A DNA stretch of 64,000 bases from assembly GCF_004027225.2 (NCBI RefSeq), contig NC_044302.2, positions 72,536,993 through 72,600,992 of the forward strand, written 5' to 3'. The notes beneath the pieces were generated by a model. It saw nothing but the letters and a program-made list of their open reading frames with translations. It did no database searches and was not told the DNA's origin. Positions 14,201-26,845 of this stretch are shown here, piece after piece. How positions within the stretch are numbered: position 1 is the stretch's first letter; each line of letters starts with the position of its first letter. The translations under genes were made by a program, and so were the position numbers. The stretch is from Strigops habroptila (lineage: Eukaryota; Chordata; Aves; Psittaciformes; Psittacidae).

Positions 14201-17200
14201 AGAACAGAACAGAGGTAATTTCTGGTGTTTGAAAGAGGTATTTCTGGGTTTGGCATAAGATTGCATAGGTTCAGAGGTACTTTGGAGCTCATTTAGTGAT
14301 ATTTGTGTGTTGTTATTAGATTTTCTGCATGTAACTTATGAATAAATAAAATTCAATTTAAAAACAAAACTCTGCAGCAGTACTGTAGATTACTTAGCAT
14401 CATGGTGCTTTCTTGGTGCTACATTGTAAGTTTATGGACAAAATGCATCTTGTATAGTAAACTGGTCATTGTAACATCATGCAACTTCAGTAATAGCAAG
14501 AGTGAAATGACTCATTTAGCTAAATGTCTCTAGATACACTTTTTACTGCCTCCTGTGCATCTGAAACCTTTTCATCTTGGCTATTCTATATTTCCCTATG
14601 TACACATAAAATGCTTATCTCTAACATTAATCAGTCTAAAGCTTCCCTGCAACACATCTTTTTTTAATAAATTAATTTAAATACAGTATTGTGTTTCATC
14701 TATGTAAGATTTTACAACCACATTGAAGAATTTTGCTCAGAGGAAAGGAATAATGAGCGTTTTTCTCTGTGTATATGTGTGTGTGTCCCTTATTTTTGAG
14801 TGGGTTACCATGTAGAAAGTTGAGAGTTGTTTTTTTTAGGTGGAAGAAAAAAGCAAGATCCTTCAGGTTAGAAAAGAATATGGAAAATTGATTATGTTAT
14901 CTGGCTGCTGTTTATAATATACAAAACAAGTTGTTTTCATTCATACTAAGTTACTTATATAAACTACTTGTAGATATACATGTAAGTATCCTTGGGCTTC
15001 TGAAATTTGATATGAGAGGCTCCTACAGAAAGGAATTTGTTTGACTTCAGTGTCTGTGACTTAGTAATACCTTTTTCTTTTAGCACTTGAGTTTTAAAGA
15101 GCTGTAAAAGTATAGCTTGTCTGAGGGGAATTTCTGTTGTTTTTTTCTTTTGTTATTGTTGTTTTTAAAAATATCATATTAGGATCATTTAGTTTTCTTT
15201 TGTAGATTTAAACTTACAGCTTTTCTTTATTCCATGCTTCTTTCTACACTCTACGCATATTAAACTATCTGTTTTTCTTCTTCTCCATTAAGTTTTCTTT
15301 TAGCAAGACCTATATTTCATCAGCATATCCTTGTCCCACTTCCTCCCCATGTACTTCTTCAAATTGAAGCTCATTTAGAGTAATACTGTGCCTCTTGGAA
15401 GTGTAGGCTCCTTTTTTGTGCTGACAAGCAAACAAAGGATCCCTTAATACTTTTCACACATGTGCGAACTACATACATAATCAAATTGAATGGGAAAATA
15501 GAGGCCATTCAATTGATGTTACATGTCATTATTTTATCTTGTCTCGTCAACCCTCAGCAATTTACCAGGCTTAGGATATTGGGGGCCACAATGGGGCTAA
15601 TTAACTTTAGAAATGGGGCTTGTTTACTTTAGAATTTCCAAGTGTCTCATAGGTGACAAAATAAAATCTAATTATTTTGATATTTTATTAACTGGCTTGT
15701 CAGCCATTATATAATTACTTTTTCTGAAAAAAAAGTAGATCTGAAAATTACGGCTATCAGGAAGGTAGAGCCTGTTGATTTTTTTCTTTTTGTGAGAACA
15801 ACTATTGCAATATAAGTCTTGCGGAGAGTGAAACAGATGAAGAAGTATTGTGAGACTACAGTGAATGTTGTTTTTCCTATTGTGTACAATTACAGGTAAT
15901 TAGATCTGTCCTTTTTTTATTATGCTGTCTAAAAAATTAATTCTACCTATCTAGGTACTGAATGAGCTTGTAAATAAGATATCAAGATCAACATAGTCTG
16001 AAGAAATAATTAGTAACAATTTACCAGAAATTGTTCTGTTCAGGCTAAATCAATAATAACGGAGATGAATAAATGGGTGGAAACCTTAAGTAATTACAAA
16101 TCCTTTAAATTATTCTTGAATTACAAAGCAGGAAAAAAAGAACAGGTTTAATTACTTTTATAGATGCATGAGAAGAGAACTTTCTGCATTTGCTCTTTGT
16201 TCGTTCTTTTCTAGAATATCTGTTTTTTAGGCAGATGGTATTCTGTTTCCTCTACCTTGTTGGACTTCATATGCAAGTCAATTAGTGAGGCTAGACATAC
16301 CAACTCAAGTACCCTGTTTTTCCCTCCAGAATAAGTTACAAACATTCATGGGAAGAAATAGACTTCTTCTTGTGTTAACTAACTTCTGTACTTTGGTTTC
16401 AGACTGCTTATTTTTGGCACAATTCTTATTTTTTGCATCACTCTAAAGAGGAAAGACCATTGTTCTTTTTGGTGTTCTATAGAGAGGAAATTTTAAGAAA
16501 TAGCAAATTTGCCTTTACTTAATGGAAATGTACCAGTATGTTTAGATGAGGCATGTAATTAAAAATGAAAAAATAAAAAATGGAATAGTCTACTTTTTTA
16601 TTGTTGTGCACCATAGAAAGTTCTACGTTGATGTGTGACTATACTGTCTAGATTGTACTTTTTAAATTATTGTTTTCAATTCTAGTTACAGAAGTATTTT
16701 CTCATGGGCTTTTGATATGTATTCCAGTATCTCTAAAAGATCTGATATCTTCAGAGCATTTTTTGTAAAATACGGTGTTTCTAAAGAGTTATTAGCTTTA
16801 TGATGCATCACACGGAAATCTTCAAAGGGCAAAGAAATGTGAAGATTGACTGTAACATTGCTATCAGTTAAATTAAAATGAAGCAAATTGGAAAGCAGCT
16901 AGACGGTACCCATTGGATCACCATGGACATGCAGAGGTCAGAGAACCTTAACCTAGCGAGTGCTGCTGAGACTTGGGGAACTCTCAAAACCTAACATTGG
17001 TATGTTGGTTTTCTTGACCTTGAAAAGCAGCATTAGAATGATTCTGTATTAAGGCATTTGCTAATTGACCTAAATGCTTTCTTGGCATAAACTATTCTGA
17101 GTTATTACTGGAGAAGACCATTTTCAATCAAAAGCTATGAATAACTGAAGTAAAAGAACAAAAAAGAAACTTTCTCACTTAGCCTTTTGGATTTATGAGA

Positions 17201-17264
17201 GATTAACACAGTCTTTAAAATAAATGGGTAACTTAATTTTGTTTAACTTCTCTCCCTTCTTTAG
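11246..17264. other. Gene-free stretch 5' of the PLGRKT remnant
   Basis: No exon is supported. The missing 5' coding exon of PLGRKT would be expected upstream of 17265, but I could not find a convincing match. A 30-bp direct tandem duplication lies at 12751-12810. The rest is AT-rich DNA with no recognisable transposon. Confidence 0.5.
12751..12810. repeat. 30-bp tandem duplication, two copies
   Basis: The unit aaatgaatttattccctaaa plus 10 further bases occurs twice in direct succession, at 12751-12780 and 12781-12810, with a few mismatches near the end of the unit. It is a local tandem duplication with no associated gene. Confidence 0.85.
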
Positions 17265-17395
17265 CTAGAAAGGCAACTACTGATGCAGAACCAGATGAGA
17301 GAGAGACAACCAACCATGCAGATTGCTTGGGCACAGGAATTTCCCAAATATCTGGGGACATTTTTTGGACTTGCTGCTGTAGGTTTAACAGCTGG
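17265..17395 (+). pseudogene. PLGRKT exon remnant A (open, conserved)
   Basis: The 131-nt segment is preceded by a pyrimidine tract and ttctttag and followed by GTATG, a normal exon frame. It reads LERQLLMQNQMRERQ, then MQIAWAQEF and FGTFFGLAAVGLTAG-like residues (here YLGTFFGLAAVGLTAG). This covers the charged amphipathic stretch and the start of the first membrane segment of PLGRKT. No stop or frameshift is present. It ends in phase 2 and joins remnant B in a consistent phase. Confidence 0.85.
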
Positions 17396-18361
17396 GTATG
17401 AAGTTAATTTCCTAACAGAAAATATAAATACAGTACATTTATATTTCTATATTGCCGAATCTTCATTTTGCATTATAACAGGTAGGTACTTTTGTTCTCT
17501 GAGTAACTGCTGAGAGGCTGATCAAATGACAAAGTGACTGATTTCTGTCTGCTTTCACATGTGTTTTGGTTATGTTTGTGCTGTGGACTTATATAAAAGC
17601 AAAGACATGTGAGCTGACAATAAAATTATACAGCTGAGGTACCAGAAGTTTAGTGTAACATAAAAGTTGTGTGTGGAACAAGATGGATTGCTTAAAGCTA
17701 TGCTATTTTCTTGTCTGTATTGTGATTTTTAATGAACTATTAATGAGGAACAAGCCCATCACCTGGGTTTTTTAATATGTCAATGAACAAGTAGACATAT
17801 TCTGAAATCTGTTCACTAGAAACTTGAATCAAGAAACTCACCCAGGGGGAAAAACCTGGCTAATAAAGCTGTATTGCATGGGGAAGAATTCACCTTACAG
17901 GACTTCCGTTTGGTAGCATGTTTTTCTTGTACTATAACATGATTAGATGGAATGTAGGAAATATTTGTGGCTTTGTGTGTGTAGTACAGATTAAATGCAC
18001 CGTATGCATTTTGCAATCTTTGTGGACTCAGATGCATTTGGAACTAAACATATCTTGATTGCTACATGTTGCATGTGGCTGGATGGATATATGAATGCAT
18101 GCATGCTACACAAGTTGGATAATCCCATTTTTGTTGGGTATATTCAAAACTCACTTGAAGCAATTTTTTTTCATACCCTTGAGTTGAGAGTTGAGCAAGA
18201 AAGCAACCAGCAAATAAATGCTTCTGAGAAAATTAAGACGTGTTCTTCTTTGATTGGAGATTGTAAAAGGATAGACAAGTTCTAGACAGTCAAGGTCAAC
18301 CTAAACAGTGCTGATGGGCTGAATGTTCTAAATAATTTTTAATTATTTTTTTTTTTAACAG
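17396..18361 (+). other. Intron between PLGRKT remnants A and B
   Basis: The segment starts GTATG and ends aacag after a long T tract. I see no repeat of note and no additional exon. ORFs within it are not supported. Confidence 0.6.
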
Positions 18362-18471
18362 AGCAGTAAAAAAGAAGAACCCAGGAGTTTTACTGCCAAC
18401 AGCTTCTTCAAGCTTTGTATTTGCCTTATGATATTTATATGGGCTATGGGACACTGTTGCAAAGGCTAAAA
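18362..18471 (+). pseudogene. PLGRKT exon remnant B (frameshifted)
   Basis: A long T tract and aacag acceptor precede the segment; GTATG follows it. The first frame reads AVKKKNPGVLLPTASSSFVF, matching the loop and second membrane segment of PLGRKT, then Ala-Leu-stop (TGA at 18429-18431). Shifting by one base from 18427 restores the family-like reading YDIYMGYGTLLQRLK. One extra T near 18426-18427 explains this. A single assembly error could mimic it, but remnant C is broken independently. Confidence 0.8.
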
Positions 18472-20278
18472 GTATGTGTGTATAGGTCAGTCTGGTTCAC
18501 ACACGGAACCAAGCTTAATCTTTCAGATAACCTCTTTTTAGAATGTCTGCAAGAAAACTTGCAATAGATTTTCTCACCTTGATTTTGACAAAGTCATATT
18601 ATTTTTCTTCTCTGTTACAATCAGATACTTTCCCAGTCAAGAGTACTCACTCCACTTCTATGGCCTTTCCTCCAGTTAAGTCTGTTAATTTCTGCTCTCT
18701 TGTTTCAAAGTACATGAATTCTAAAGCTATAAATACAGCTGTAGTAAGCACTGCATATTTGGGAGAAATGACAGATAGTGATTTCCTTCCATATTCCACT
18801 CCGATGTTGCTGTTTTGGCAAGGGGTAGTGATGATAAAAGCAGACAGGAATACAGACAGGAATCATGCCCTTACACCATCCTGACCAAACACAGTCATCA
18901 GCTCATCATCTTGCCACAGTGCCTTGCTAAGATGGAAAAAAGAAACATGAGACCTAGAAAGTGGGGTCTTGCCTCACAGTTGTCAGTGGCAGATATCACT
19001 AAGTGGTGGGTATTGAGGATTATGGAGGTGCATTTATGTTAGCTCTGATTCCTAGTGAAGGAGACATGCTAAGAGAGTGTTAGCTTTAAGTGAAGACAGC
19101 ATTGGGCCATGGCTTGTCACCTTCACAGGTCATCTTATTTAGCTTGATTTTCCTGTCTGCCACTGACACAAACATACTAAAACATGGTCTTAGCCACCAG
19201 ATATAAGAACTTCATTGAAAATAATTGTAGATTAATTAGACTGAGATATTTCCTGCTGCATGCAGGTGCAGATATATTTAGATGATGCAGCAATATATAT
19301 CTGTGAACATTTCCTAAACCTCACTAAATACGTTAAGCACAGGGAATAAAACCATGTGGATCTTGGAAATCAGAGTGTTGAAAAGGAGATTAGTACATAC
19401 AATGCAGAAGGAAATCCTGGAATTTAGGGTTTGCTGATATTTTCTTTTAAGTGAGGTCATTTTCATTACAGAAAGAGTGAGCGTATCTTAATGCAAACCC
19501 CATGGCAAGAGTATGTAATATGTTTCATGAGGACCATATGGTCCTGTATAGGTTGAAGGGAGCAATGTGGTATCCTATTGCTTTCCAAATAGGAAAAGTT
19601 GTCTTCGTGACTTCAGAGCCTCTAGGGCAACTTCAGCAATATGCAAGGCTTGTGAAAATATTTTGGAGAAAAGAAGCTATGGAGCCAAATGGACAATAAA
19701 ATAAAATGAAATATGCTAAGCTAACTCTTTCTTTTCCAGGAAAATCATTTCTCTTTCCAAAAGAAATGTGGTAGATCTACTATAAACTCGTAAAAGCATT
19801 TGGTGTGGCATCATATGAATATTAAGTTAGCATCAGAGACATGGAAATTAGTAGGCAGGTAAGCACTGGAGTGAAGAGAAGATGTCAAAGGTTTGTGTTC
19901 AAACAGGAAAGCTTGGCTTTAGCAGGGTTTGGTCTGGATCTGTTTTGGTCTGTATTTGAAATTGAGTAGGTTATACTAGTGAAATCTGTGGATGGCAAAC
20001 TTGATTGGTGTCATCAACAGAGAAGAAACAAACTGTAGTACAAGAAGAACTGATGACCTGAAGAACTGAGATAACAAAATAGGATTCAATTCGATAAAAA
20101 GGTCAGTGAGAAGCTCAAGACTAAGAGGGATTTCTGCTGTCAGAGCTCTCCAGATGGAAACGACAGAAAAAGGAGGAAAAATTGATGTATTAGATGATCA
20201 CAGAATGAGTATAATCCAGTACTGTGATGAAATCGTGAAAACCAAGCAAAGTCTAGAAAAATAAAGTGAGATTTCCTA

Positions 20279-20413
20279 GTTGAGGTTGGAAGGGACCTCA
20301 GGAGGTTGTCTGGTCAAGCCCCCTCCTCAAGCAGGATCAGCTAGAGCAGATTACCCAGGAAAATGTCCAGACAGCTTTTGAATATCTCCAGGGATGGATA
20401 TTCTACAACCTTA
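20279..20413 (-). mobile_element. CR1-type LINE 3' fragment, minus orientation
   Basis: The motif gttgaggttggaagggacct followed by caggaggttgtctggtcaag and a block with gcaggatcagctagagcag is the reverse complement of the CR1 subfamily 3' region (gaccctgcttgagcagggg...ttccaacctc). It is short and diverged and lacks the terminal octamer-like repeat. Confidence 0.8.
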
Positions 20414-22021
20414 GTACAAATATAGATTACAGGTAGGAAGGTATTCATGCCGGAAAACAGTAGTATGTTCCTTGGAAGTTTTTACATCATTTGGATCGTT
20501 TCTATATAAGGAATCTAAAATTATTGAAGAGTTAAAATTACTAGAGAATGCCAAGCTCCCTTGCAAGAGGAAACAAAGTGATTATTTGTTTAGCCTTGTA
20601 AAAAGACATGAGGTATTTGGGTCTACAGGTCCTACTTACAGAATAGGATAAAGGAAAGTAAGAGAAGGAAATTAAACTAATTACTAATATCAGCGCTAGA
20701 ATAAAATGAAGTGAACTAGTCTGGATGAATCTCAGCTGGAAATCTAAAGAAGGATCATAATTATGAGGAAATCAGGTTCAGGAGTTCATTTGTATTTGAA
20801 GATTAAAATTAACTAGTTGAAGAGAAGGCGTTATGACACAATTGACCTGCAGCCACAATGCTTGTTCTTATTACTTAGCTGATCATTGTGTCCACTCCCT
20901 TACTGCTTTCTCAGCCACTTCTCTGCTTGCCCATGTATTCTGTTGGTGCAAGCCATGCTTCATCTCTGGGTCAAATAATGAATGTATACACCATTCCCTT
21001 TATTATTCCTTTTTAACTGGTCTCTTTCCTCCAGGATATGCCTATCTTCAGCCTTGTAGTCAACTGCTTCTCCTGAACTAATCTGCAATTATTTCTCTGC
21101 TGCACAATCTTTCCTGTATCTGAACCACCTTGATCAAACAGCCCTGCACCTGCTGCCCTCCATTCTTTGGAATCCGTTTAAACTGGAAGGTTTCTCTATT
21201 TCTCTTTCATCAGGAATTTTATCTCTGATCTTGCTTACAGTTAACTTTTTGTTCTGTCTCTAGCCTACTTATCCAAACATTTTCTCATGCTTTGCTTGTT
21301 CTCCCACACTGAAATTGGAGCGGTTTTTTTCCTGCTTTATAGCTTGGGCTAATTAAAGCAAAAACTGAGCACACAAGGGGAAATACCTGTTTTGAGTTCT
21401 GCTTTTGCTGTTGAAAATCCATAAGTGTACCAGGATCATGTATCAGAACTGAGTCTTTTGGGCATTACAGGATTACAGAACAGCCCTCAGGTGCACTGTC
21501 TTTTCTGAATGGCTGAGAACACTGAGAATCAGTATGGACCTGTGTTCTTGGCCTTGCCATTCTGCTTTTCCTCTCAGTCCAGGTACATATTGCTGGTGTT
21601 TTTCAGACAAATGGTTAGAAGAGGGGACAATTATTTAGCCAGCCTCCAACTGCACAGAACTTTTCATTCAGCAATGAGACTCTAGCTACCTTTTCCAGGA
21701 TTTAGATAGCTCACATCCTGTATCCTGAGCCATGTGAGAAGGATGATGACTGGACAATCTGCTCTAGCACATGTGTGACAGGTATAGAGATTTGACTATC
21801 TGTAACACCTCTGTCACCTAAGATCTCTTGCTATTCCATAATCAATGCCAGATACAACTGACTGACATTGTGTTATTATCTGTTACTGGGAGTGGTAGTC
21901 AGTGTCATCCTGCTGGATATTACTGATGTGTGGAGATCCCAAGCACTGTAGTATGACCAAAACTGCAGTTGGAGATTTCAGCATTCAGATCTGGTTTAAA
22001 GAATGACCACAGTCTTCACTG

Positions 22022-22640
22022 TGTTACAATATTCAGTCAGGTTTATTGCACATAAATACAGCTCAAATCACTGCTGTAATGATCATAGAGCTAGGAGTTA
22101 AGGCATAGCTAAACAAGATTGTTGGTATTACACTAAATGGCATCAGTCAAAACAAACACATTCTTTGCCTAATCTTCGTCCTTTCTTGTATCATAGTCAG
22201 AAGACCACAACTTATGTATGATGTTCAGTCTGTATCTTTGTTTTTTGGATTCTCCGTCCTAGATGTTTTCATTCCAGCCTTACCCAGAGCATTCTGCACC
22301 CTACAGTTTTTGCCTGCTATGCTGTTAAGACTGTGTACTTAGGTAACTGCCTTAGCAAATCTTTTAGTGAGCAGTACTCTTTGACAAATGCTTCTTCAAG
22401 TCCTGTGCTACCCACTTTCTGCCTGTAGCCTGCTATCTTTTAGCCTAGGTCTAAGACAAGAAGAAAAATTGTGCCCAAATATGGCATGTCTAAGATACTT
22501 GTTAAAGCTTATATATGCTTTTATGTGTAGGTCTGATCCACCCTCTTCTCAGATTCCTCATTAGGCAAATACAGTATGATATTGGTATAAACCACGTGGT
22601 GATGCAAAGTCCTTGCTGTACCTCATGCCTCCACTCCAAA
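22022..22640 (-). mobile_element. Possible LTR of an endogenous retrovirus, minus orientation (weak)
   Basis: On the minus strand the block ends gtgcaataaacctgactgaa and ttgtaaca, which looks like a retroviral AATAAA followed by a U5 end in CA. A TATATAA-like motif lies near 22510 on the same strand. The start of the LTR and a target-site duplication could not be defined. This is an inference from general LTR structure, with no family identification. Confidence 0.3.
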
Positions 22641-22660
22641 GCACGTGTATAATAAATCGT

Positions 22661-23108
22661 AGACTCACAGAATAGTTAGGGTTGGAAAGGACCTTAAGAT
22701 CATCTAGTTCCAACCCCCCTGCCATGGGCAGGGACACCTCACACTAGACCATGTCACCGACGGCTCTGTCCAGCCTGGCCTTGAACACCGCCAGGGATGG
22801 AGCATTTACCACTTCTTTGGGCACCCTGTTCCAGTGCCTCACCACCCTCACAGTAAAGAACTTCTTCCTTATATCTAACTTGAACTTCCCCGGTTTAACT
22901 TTGAACCTATTACCCCTTGTCCTGTCGCTACATTTTCTGATGATGAGTCCCTCTCTGGCATTCCTGTAGGCCCCCTTCAGATACTGGAAGGCTGCTGTGA
23001 GGTCTCCACGCAGCTTCTCTTCTCCAGGCTGTACAGCCCCAGCTTTCTCAGCTGGTCTTCATACGGGAGGTGGTATAGCCCCCTGATCATCCTCATGACC
23101 CTCCTCTA
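22661..23108 (-). mobile_element. CR1 LINE, 5'-truncated, minus orientation
   Basis: It starts with actcacagaatagttagggt, continues ttggaaaggaccttaagatc, and contains the conserved tgttccagtgcctcaccacc and aagaacttcttccttatatc blocks. It ends near cctgatcatcctcatgaccc at 23100. It is closely related to the copy at 10895, which suggests the same young subfamily. The ORFs it contains are antisense shadows. Confidence 0.93.
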
Positions 23109-23427
23109 TAAATCTCTATAAATGAAACATTACTATAACTCACTGTGCTTTTTAGGAGAAAGGGGCTACAGGAACAGCAACAATAACAGCACAATTGATT
23201 GTTTTGGCTGAATATCTTTCAGACAAATACAGCCTGAGGCAGGTACTTGAGTCAGACCAAACACTTCCGTGTGCAGTTATCCAACTTCTTTGAAGACAAC
23301 TTTAATGCTACACTGGCATCAGCTTGTTTGTAAAATACATAGCTGTGATTTTTTTGTTGTTGTTGTTACTTCTGCTGCTTTCTCACAGTAAGTGTGAGGA
23401 AATGTATTTAATTTCTTTTTTTTTAAG

Positions 23428-23543
23428 GTAAGGCAGAGAACGTTGAACACACAGAGCACTTTTTGCTAGAATTGCCAAAAGGACTGCTGACTTACAAAGA
23501 ACTGGAGAAAATCACATGATCTCAGAGCAAGTTCTTCGTGTAG
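23428..23543 (+). pseudogene. PLGRKT exon remnant C (premature stop, no terminal lysine)
   Basis: A T-rich tract and aag acceptor precede the segment. Read in the family frame it gives KAENVEHTEHF, then LLELPKGLLTYKELEKIT and TGA at 23517-23519. Beyond the stop, the same frame continues SQSKFFV and TAG at 23541-23543, paralleling the family ending (basic/Gln-Ser-Arg-Phe-Phe-Ile-Asp-Lys). The C-terminal lysine that binds plasminogen is therefore absent even beyond the premature stop. The level of divergence is well above that of remnant A. Confidence 0.75.
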
Positions 23544-26500
23544 GAAAATAGGAAGATGGTATTAAAGCTTAGTGTCTGAAATGTGATTGTAATGCTGGTT
23601 TTGGACAAACAAAATTTTGAGAAAATTATGACCTTTTATAAAATCAAAATATATACTTTTTAATCAGTGCTTTCTAAAGCAATTATTTTCATATTGTGTG
23701 TATCCCTTGAAAATATCCATTGTTGCTGTAGTATATTTTTCTTGTTTAGAGTGAAATAATTGAATTTACAATGTCTATTTAGAGTCTGAAAATAACTTTC
23801 AGCTGTAGTGAAAATGTCTGGTACTGACCAAACTCACTATAATCAACAAAAGTAAGTTAATTGGAAGTTACAAATTTGTATATATATGACCGTAATTTTC
23901 AAATGTATTTAAGGCTACACAGCCGAATTTGAAGTCAGGAGTAGACAGTCAACTTCTTTGACAAATAAGACACTTTTTATTTGCTGTTCTTTAGGCAGTA
24001 AACTACCATGTCTGCTTCAAATTCTGGAATAAATAGCTGTTATCAGAGTAGATTCAGAAGTAAACACGTCATTTGCTAACTGTGTGTTTTACTCTTAGAA
24101 AAAACTGTATTGAAGTATGAGCAGAGATAATTTCTCAAAAAGAGAAAACAAATTATGTAGCTATTTCCTGAATCTTTTTCATGACATTCTGAAACTCAGG
24201 ATAATTTGTTTGCATGAAATCAGAGTTTCAATACTAAGATGAATATTAACTTAGGCTAACAGCAAGCAAAATTATTGATGTATGTTCTTGTAATGGGTAG
24301 ATCCAAGGAGCCTTACAAGTAATGAAATCTGAGGCATTTTTGGCATGCCTTTAGTATGGTATATACTGAGAATATAATTTTAGTGTATTTTAATGTTCTG
24401 ATGTTACACTTGGCAAAAATGCATTTTTCTGTATTGGAAATCTTGTTTAAAACAGATTATTTTGTGTTTCAGATGGAAGCTCTTCTAGCATTAGCCTAAT
24501 GGTGGAATGAAATACAAATGCTCAAAAAGCATCCAATAATGAATTAAGCCTAAGTCTGTATTAACAATTTCTTGAGTGAAAAATGAAATTCCAGATGGAG
24601 TTAATGACCTGATTCTGTTTTTGAAAACTAGTTGACTAAAATTAGAATATTGTTACAGAAAGACAGGTGAATAGATAACAAGTCAAAAGCTTCTAAACAT
24701 AGAAGAAATTAATAGCACAGTTTCTGTAGCTGTGTAAAATTGATTTCTGAAAGAACCCTCACTTCTGCATTCAGTAATTGGTTCTGTCATCTGCATGTGA
24801 ATGACGCAACAGAAAATCTGTAACAGGTTGCAAATGTGATATATTTTAATGTGCAGAGTGATAAAATGGGTTATAATAGCTTGTGTGGTTATAGTAGCTT
24901 GGTCTACGCTTTGGCTGTTCAGTATTTAAAGCAGTGATTTTAATTGTCTTGGAAGGCATGCCTCAACTCAGCCTATGGTGCTCCCCGTGTTCCCTGAGCT
25001 CACAAAATGCAGCGCAGGACCACCTCACATTTTCTGCCTGTCCTATAACATAATCCATCACTACTTGCTGCTACATTACGTACTGTTCCTGGGACATATG
25101 TATCCCTGCTTTGGTTTGCTTTAAATAACAGATCATCAACTACCTCTCTTCAAAGTTCTGAAGTCTACCTTGCTGTAGGTAGACATTTGAGGAAGTTATA
25201 ACAGCCTTTTATGTTTGATCTCTGTCATCTATTGATACTCTTTCTTCCAATGAAGAAAAGCAAGTAAACCAGCTTGTTTTGCTATTTGTATGTCTCCACC
25301 TGTGCCTTTTAACCCTCCTTTTAATCTTATGAAAGACATTTTTACAAGAGATCAGTTTTAGTAGCCTGTACAGCTGTTTTATTTACCAATCCTAGGAAAT
25401 ACCCTAATCCTATCCACTGTGAATTCGGAATTAATATCTGAGTGTTTGTGATTGATTGCTGGCTATGGTGTTGGATCAAAAGGTGGTGTTAAAGGAAGCA
25501 AGCAGGCTAAGCCAGATATGGCCCAGATAGCAGTTTTAGGAGATAATACGATAGCTATTTATTGCTCCATCCTAGCTGAATTTGAAAGTTTTTTCTCCCA
25601 AAGGTTAAACGTAGATCAATAGTGTTAATCCATTGCAAGACTCCACACTAAAAAGTGACAGAAATGGAGCAAGTTTATTTCAGTGTTACACAGTATCAAT
25701 GAAAGTTACCAAATTTATAAGTGAAAAGCAACAGGCTATAAGCAGGACAATCTAATGTCAAGCCCAGAAGTGGATTTGAACAGGCTACATAGAATGTGCC
25801 AAAGATCGTCAAGAAGCTAAGGGTTAGTCACCTTTACTGTCTTTATTTTTTACTGTTAGCTTTGCTTTTTCCTCAATAGATACATGCTTCTGTTTTGAAG
25901 ATTCTTGTTCTTTGTTACACAGTATTTATTTTACTGCCAGTGTATTGAAATGCTTGCATGTGCCAAGCCTGGCCATATCTGGTAATCAAGGTACAGCATG
26001 GTTGAACTGTATGATTTCCTTCAGAGAACAGGGAAAGAAAGCAGGAAAGCTTACCTTTAACAGAGTCTACTTCAGGGAAATTGATGTTTAAAGCACAGGT
26101 TGCCTGTAATAATCATACCCATTGTACTAGTAGAAATAAATAAAACACCTGAAACATCCTGCTCCCTTCTATCATTGAAGCCTAACTGGCTTCAGCTCTA
26201 AGGCTTACTTGAATATATCACAGCAACTGTCTTTGGTTTTATGAATCACGGGGGAATAGATGGCGAATAACTGCAGGGGGAGCTTGTTCTGACCTGAGGG
26301 CACTGCTCTTACCACCATAATCCTGTTGGGTTTTCTGGTCGTAATGTCTGATAGCCATGTATCCTGAATCAGTGTCAGTCAGAGCAGGACTCTTCCAGGA
26401 AAGTGAAAAGTCATGATTAAGATGTCAGAATTAATCTCTCTGTGTTCTCATTATGGATACATCTTCTTTAGAATCCAAAAAAGTGCATGCTACTTGTGAA

Positions 26501-26778
26501 CCACAACTGCCCATCCCACACCTCTCTTGTTAATCTGGTTTTGATAGGATACATGACTATTGTTGAGAAAGAAGAAAGGTCACTTTTTTTCTGGGGGGAG
26601 GGGTCCAGTTTGGGCCCTTCCTTCATTCCTTGGATGGATGATTTACCTTTTCTGAATCCTTCCTTACAATGGGGAAAGCTGGATCTTAACAGACCCTTCC
26701 TAAATGTTTTGAAGTTACTTCATGACTATGACTGCATATCACTGCTTTTAAAAGTAGAGGAGGAGAGCACTTATATGG
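23544..26778. other. Gene-free stretch downstream of the PLGRKT remnant
   Basis: AT-rich DNA without recognised exons, RNA genes or repeats. Confidence 0.5.
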
Positions 26779-26845
26779 ACATAGAATCATAGAATCAAAG
26801 AATAGTTAGAGTTGGAAAGGACCTTAAGATCATCTAGTTCCAATG
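26779..26845 (-). mobile_element. Very short CR1 3' end, minus orientation
   Basis: Only the terminal segment is present: catagaatcatagaatcaaa, then gaatagttagagttggaaag and gaccttaagatcatctagtt. The copy is truncated after about 65 bp, one of the shortest CR1 insertions that can still be recognised. The terminal repeat unit occurs in a slightly expanded form. Confidence 0.9.

Larger units (their letters stand above)
18472..23427 (+). other. Intron between PLGRKT remnants B and C
   Basis: This interval holds two CR1 fragments (20279-20413 and 22661-23108) and a possible minus-strand LTR-like block (about 22022-22640). No other exon is recognised. Confidence 0.6.
17265..23543 (+). pseudogene. 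PLGRKT (plasminogen receptor, C-terminal lysine): decayed unprocessed copy, last three coding exons
   Basis: PLGRKT is a small two-span membrane protein that exposes a C-terminal lysine to bind plasminogen. Three plus-strand segments match its last three coding exons in order: 17265-17395, 18362-18471 and 23428-23543. Introns separate them, so this is not a retrocopy. The first segment is open and very well conserved. The second gains one nucleotide, giving an in-frame TGA at 18429-18431 while homology resumes in the next frame. The third has a premature TGA at 23517-23519, and the homologous C terminus then ends ...FFV-TAG without the terminal Asp-Lys of the family. The splice phase between the second and third segments also no longer agrees. 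The position and orientation relative to relaxin and JAK2 are those of the true gene. It could be a lineage-specific loss, or a duplicate with a working copy elsewhere. The 5' coding exon was not found. Homology is judged from remembered family sequence. Confidence 0.8.

Noticed and set aside
14073-14215. Open segment bounded by cag and GTAATT that looks like an exon
   Set aside because: The reading has no similarity to PLGRKT or any family I recognise; chance splice-like borders are common.
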